Origin: Deltaproteobacteria bacterium
GTDB lineage: Bacteria; Myxococcota_A; Polyangia; Polyangiales; Houyiibacteriaceae
DNA: 8,281 bases
Direction: 5' to 3'
NCBI GenBank assembly: GCA_027295555.1
Contig: JAPUKT010000364.1
Location: forward strand, 1 to 8,281
Position 1 is the stretch's first letter; each line of letters begins with the position of its first letter. Below the pieces are notes generated by a model. The model worked only from the letters and a program-made list of their open reading frames with translations, did no database searches and was not told where the DNA came from. Below, piece after piece: positions 6,229-8,281 of this stretch. The position numbers and the translations under genes were made by a program.

Positions 6229-6740
6229 GCCGACTTCTTTCTGGCGTCGAGCATCATCTGGCCTAGCTTCGTGAACGCTTCGTCGACATGGTGTCCCGAC
6301 CTGGCGCTAGCTTGAATGATGAACCAGTTGTGCTTGCTGGCCTTTTCCAGTTGCTGCTTGGTGAGCGCAAAGTCGTGGGTCAAATCGATCTTGTTCGCAA
6401 CCAGCACCGAAGGGCGAGAGCCCGTGTACCCACGGCCCTTGGCCTGCGCCTCGAGGAGATGGTCGAGGGTGCTCGAGTCGGTGACGTCGACGACGAAGAC
6501 CAGGCCCGATGCGCCAGAGATGAAAGACGGGTTGTACTGCCAGCCAGGCTCGGCTCCCTCGTAGTCCCAAAGCAGGATCTCGAGGGTTATGTCGTCGAAG
6601 CTCAGCGTGCCCTTGGAAATCGCCACCCCAATCGTCTGTTGGTAGTCCTCATCGAACTCCCGGTCGACGAAACGGCGCACGAGGCTGGTCTTTCCTACCC
6701 CCGGGACACCCAGCACGCAGACCTTCCGCCGAAGCCGCAC
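6225..6740 (-). CDS. Ras/Rab-like small GTPase with altered G3 motif, 171 aa
   Basis: A stand-alone small GTP-binding protein in the Ras/Rab-like group. Visible motifs: P-loop GVPGVGKTS (11-19), switch I with T36 (YQQTIGV), G3 WDYEGAE (58-64), G4 NKID (116-119) and G5 SAR (145-147). Eukaryotic Rabs read WDTAGQE at G3. Here the catalytic glutamine position is Ala63, so intrinsic hydrolysis may be slow or depend on a partner supplying the residue. There is no C-terminal prenylation cysteine. It is not MglA-like in length or motifs. The start is GTG. A stop lies in frame 42 bases upstream with no ATG, GTG or TTG between, and AGAGG sits only 2 bases before the GTG, an unusually short spacing. The stop overlaps the downstream SDR start by 4 bp. 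The sulfotransferase gene ends 58 bp upstream. Confidence 0.88.
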   Translation of the reverse strand: MRLRRKVCVLGVPGVGKTSLVRRFVDREFDEDYQQTIGVAISKGTLSFDDITLEILLWDYEGAEPGWQYNPSFISGASGLVFVVDVTDSSTLDHLLEAQAKGRGYTGSRPSVLVANKIDLTHDFALTKQQLEKASKHNWFIIQASARSGHHVDEAFTKLGQMMLDARKKSA

Positions 6741-6752
6741 TTCCTCTCTAAT

Positions 6753-6783
6753 ATAATGGGCTCGTTCGACCGCAAGGTGTCAA
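6753..6783 (-). promoter_or_regulatory. candidate promoter for the GTPase-SDR pair
   Basis: A perfect TTGACA (6783-6778, minus strand) is followed after 19 bp by CATTAT (6758-6753), within the AT-rich ATTATATTAG patch that breaks the local GC-rich composition. It lies in the 58-bp gap between the sulfotransferase and GTPase genes. Transcription would begin near 6746, leaving a leader of only about six bases. The spacer is longer than ideal. Confidence 0.3.
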
Positions 6784-6798
6784 AGCCGAAGCAGTCGT

Positions 6799-7698
6799 CT
6801 ACGCCGTTTTGGGGACTTCCGGACCTTCTCCGCGGGCCTTCCGCGCCTTGCGTCGGGCTTCTATTAGCCGTTTTCGCTCGAGCTGCGCACGCGCGGTCTC
6901 GCGAACCGCGGTCCCGATTCGCTCGCTGAGCCTCTGGTTTGCGTCGTTCAGACGGTCGACGAAAGCCTGTTGGAGCGGCTCTTGGTTGCGGACGACTTCG
7001 TAGAGCGAGTCGAAAACCTCGACGATCTCCGGCTCGAGGTCGTGCTCTTCCGCGTTGGTGGAGTCGTCGGCGACGCTGTCCTGCGTTCGGAGCGCTGGCT
7101 CTACTTGCCTGATGGCCGCCTTGACGTCGCCGTCACCGAGCCAGTCGAAGACCCCCCGAAGAGTCTTATCGGGGTCTTCAAGAACCGACTCGTACGCGAC
7201 CATGTAGAAGGGATAGCGTCGCGTGACGATGTCGCTAAAGAGTGAGAAATTCTCGACCCACCACTCGATGACGGGGGACATGAAGACCGCGTCGGGAAGG
7301 TCGCTTTCCTTCTTCTTCCGCGCCTCGCGCTGAGCTTCGCCCTCTATCGCGTAGAGCCGGCTCAGCGAACGAACATACTGCCGCCACGGCCGAACCGTGG
7401 CGACCACCCTGCCAATGAATGCGCGGTCCGTCCTGATCAGCCCCGGAATGAACACCTTCACCGCGTGCCGTTGGGTGTCCTCGGGGAACAGATACGTCCC
7501 GGTTTTCGGGTCCGGATTCGTCTTGTAGTAGATGCCGCGCCTGAGCTCGGACTCCCAAAAGCCCGCTGGATTTGCATCCTTGATCGTTCTTTCCCAGTTA
7601 CGGGGAAAGGCATTTCCAATCGGCGGAAACCCTGCGGCGTTGAGAAGCTGCATCCACATGGAAGTCCCAGAGCGCTTCGTGCCGGTGACGATGATCAT
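6799..7698 (-). CDS. sulfotransferase family protein (PAPS-binding fold), 299 aa
   Basis: The N-terminus MIIVTGTKRSGTSMWMQLLN is the typical 5'-phosphosulfate-binding loop of bacterial sulfotransferases (residues 5-13, TGTKRSGTS) on the first strand. The 3'-phosphate-binding element is recognisable as VRPWRQYVRSLSRL, with R103 and S111 in the canonical R-x7-S spacing. YMVAYESVLEDPDKTLRGVF at 165-184 matches the later conserved segment. Such enzymes move sulfate from PAPS to a carbohydrate, lipid, peptide or small molecule; the acceptor here cannot be read. The acidic segment 206-229 precedes a long, charged helical tail (about 240-290), ending in a very basic stretch (ERKRLIEARRKARKARG) that could form a coiled coil or bind membrane. 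The start has no good ribosome binding site but is placed exactly at the conserved strand. It lies 43 bp downstream of the cysteine-rich lipoprotein gene. Confidence 0.82.
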   Translation of the reverse strand: MIIVTGTKRSGTSMWMQLLNAAGFPPIGNAFPRNWERTIKDANPAGFWESELRRGIYYKTNPDPKTGTYLFPEDTQRHAVKVFIPGLIRTDRAFIGRVVATVRPWRQYVRSLSRLYAIEGEAQREARKKKESDLPDAVFMSPVIEWWVENFSLFSDIVTRRYPFYMVAYESVLEDPDKTLRGVFDWLGDGDVKAAIRQVEPALRTQDSVADDSTNAEEHDLEPEIVEVFDSLYEVVRNQEPLQQAFVDRLNDANQRLSERIGTAVRETARAQLERKRLIEARRKARKARGEGPEVPKTA

Positions 7699-7741
7699 CC
7701 CATGAGGAGACTAGCAGGAAGTGCCCACACAACACGACCGG

Positions 7742-8119
7742 TTACTGGATGGGACGGTCGCACTCCCTGAGGAAGTCATCCTCGAGGTCGTCGTAGCACT
7801 GGTAGTAATCCTCGATGGCGAGCTCATCGCACGTGAGGCCACTGAGACAATAGAAGTAGCTTGCCAGGACGTTGACGCAGCCTTCGGGCACCGTGCCGAT
7901 GTAGTTCTGAAGAATGTCGTCGAAGTACGCGCCGCAGTCATCGACGCTGTCGTAGTAGTCGGGGTAGCACGCAATGAGCGTCATGCAGAACGCGCGGATC
8001 GAGTTGGTGAGGTCATCGCTGCCGTTCGTGCCTCCTCCGTCATCGCTCGAGCAGCCGGTTCCCGTAAGTGGCAGCATCGCTACCGCGAGGCTCGGAATCA
8101 CTCTCTTCGGTGACAGCAT
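7742..8119 (-). CDS. acidic cysteine-rich lipoprotein, 125 aa
   Basis: A secreted lipoprotein of unknown function. Residues 1-23 are a signal peptide (basic MLSPKR, hydrophobic SLAVAMLPL) ending in LTGTGC. The lipobox is imperfect (Gly rather than Leu at -3), but the Cys23-Ser-Ser-Asp context followed by a Gly/Ser/Asp linker is typical. Serine at +2 suggests the outer membrane. The mature domain (about 37-125) has exactly eight cysteines (45, 51, 62, 81, 91, 97, 108, 120), enough for four disulfides. It is highly acidic and tyrosine-rich (CYPDYYDSVDDCGAYFDD; EDYYQCYDDLEDDF). Paired cysteines spaced 6-11 apart suggest helical hairpins. GAGAGG six bases before the ATG supports the start. Similar acidic Cys-rich lipoproteins are common in myxobacterial genomes (general knowledge). 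It is first of a minus-strand run with the sulfotransferase, GTPase and SDR genes. Confidence 0.8.
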   Translation of the reverse strand: MLSPKRVIPSLAVAMLPLTGTGCSSDDGGGTNGSDDLTNSIRAFCMTLIACYPDYYDSVDDCGAYFDDILQNYIGTVPEGCVNVLASYFYCLSGLTCDELAIEDYYQCYDDLEDDFLRECDRPIQ

Positions 8120-8232
8120 CTAGACCTCTCTCTCGTGGGCGCACAGTAGCCGCAAAGGCAGAGCCCTCGGAAGGCAATTCATCGGATCACGAATAGTAAG
8201 CTTCGATTTTTTTGAAATCCTACTCTATTTTG

Positions 8233-8260
8233 CTGACGTTCCGCCCGCTTGTTCTACAGT
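8233..8260 (+). promoter_or_regulatory. weak candidate promoter of the right-edge gene
   Basis: CTGACG (8233-8238) and TACAGT (8255-8260) are separated by 16 bp. Transcription would begin within a couple of bases of the ATG at 8269, which fits the absence of a ribosome binding site there (possible leaderless mRNA). The matches are modest. The upstream stretch 8187-8232 is distinctly AT-rich and could act as an UP element. Confidence 0.22.
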
Positions 8261-8268
8261 GCGGGCCG

Positions 8269-8281
8269 ATGGCTGAGGAAA
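8269..8281 (+). CDS. start of a gene truncated by the window edge
   Basis: ATG GCT GAG GAA A reads MAEE and continues past the window. The position after a 149-bp intergenic region, divergent from the lipoprotein gene, and the common MAEE opening make a real start plausible. No Shine-Dalgarno sequence is seen (CGGGCC precedes). Nothing can be said about function. Confidence 0.4.

Noticed and set aside
5572..6315. 247-codon open frame on the plus strand
   Set aside because: Antisense to the second SDR and the end of the GTPase gene, both with intact motifs in their own frames.
6752..6757. Perfect TATAAT on the plus strand
   Set aside because: No -35-like hexamer lies 16-18 bp upstream, and it would drive transcription antisense to the sulfotransferase gene. 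It is a by-product of the AT-rich patch before the GTPase start.
6288..6929. 213-codon plus-strand frame across the GTPase start and sulfotransferase end
   Set aside because: Antisense to two well-supported genes and without a recognisable domain.

Overview
The window reads as chromosomal DNA from a GC-rich Gram-negative bacterium, most likely a member of the Myxococcota (myxobacteria and relatives). The case is circumstantial. There are two outer-membrane-type lipoproteins, one of them an acidic cysteine-rich type common in that group. A Ras/Rab-like small GTPase sits in an operon, a LemA/M48 membrane-protease pair is present, and codons strongly prefer G or C in third position. No RNA gene, CRISPR array, insertion sequence or phage gene is visible, and coding density is high with short gaps.

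Left block, minus strand (3150 down to 5): lemA, an M48 (HtpX-like) membrane metalloprotease with a long TerB-like C-terminal extension, and a small DUF2007-type membrane-anchored protein are tightly packed. The lemA-M48 gap is 3 bp, and the M48 and DUF2007 genes overlap by 23 bp. Together they look like one membrane proteostasis or signalling operon, with a plausible sigma70 promoter just upstream of lemA. A separate 61-residue putative helix-turn-helix protein follows, with its own good promoter embedded in an inverted repeat.

Middle block, plus strand (3261 to 5366): a lipoprotein carrying a GH113-like glycoside hydrolase TIM barrel with both catalytic glutamates recognisable, followed 15 bp later by a classical short-chain dehydrogenase/reductase (SDR).

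Right block, minus strand (8119 down to 5416): an acidic eight-cysteine lipoprotein, a PAPS-type sulfotransferase-fold protein, a Rab-like small GTPase whose usual catalytic glutamine is alanine, and a second SDR whose start overlaps the GTPase stop by 4 bp. The right block meets the middle block tail to tail, SDR against SDR. At the extreme right, a plus-strand gene begins behind an AT-rich intergenic patch and runs off the window.

Most genes belong to recognisable families. The least ordinary items are the GTPase-SDR coupling with an altered GTPase active site, the three-gene LemA/M48-TerB/DUF2007 unit, the cysteine-rich lipoprotein and the inverted repeat around the small HTH gene promoter. 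Nothing here amounts to a clearly new system.
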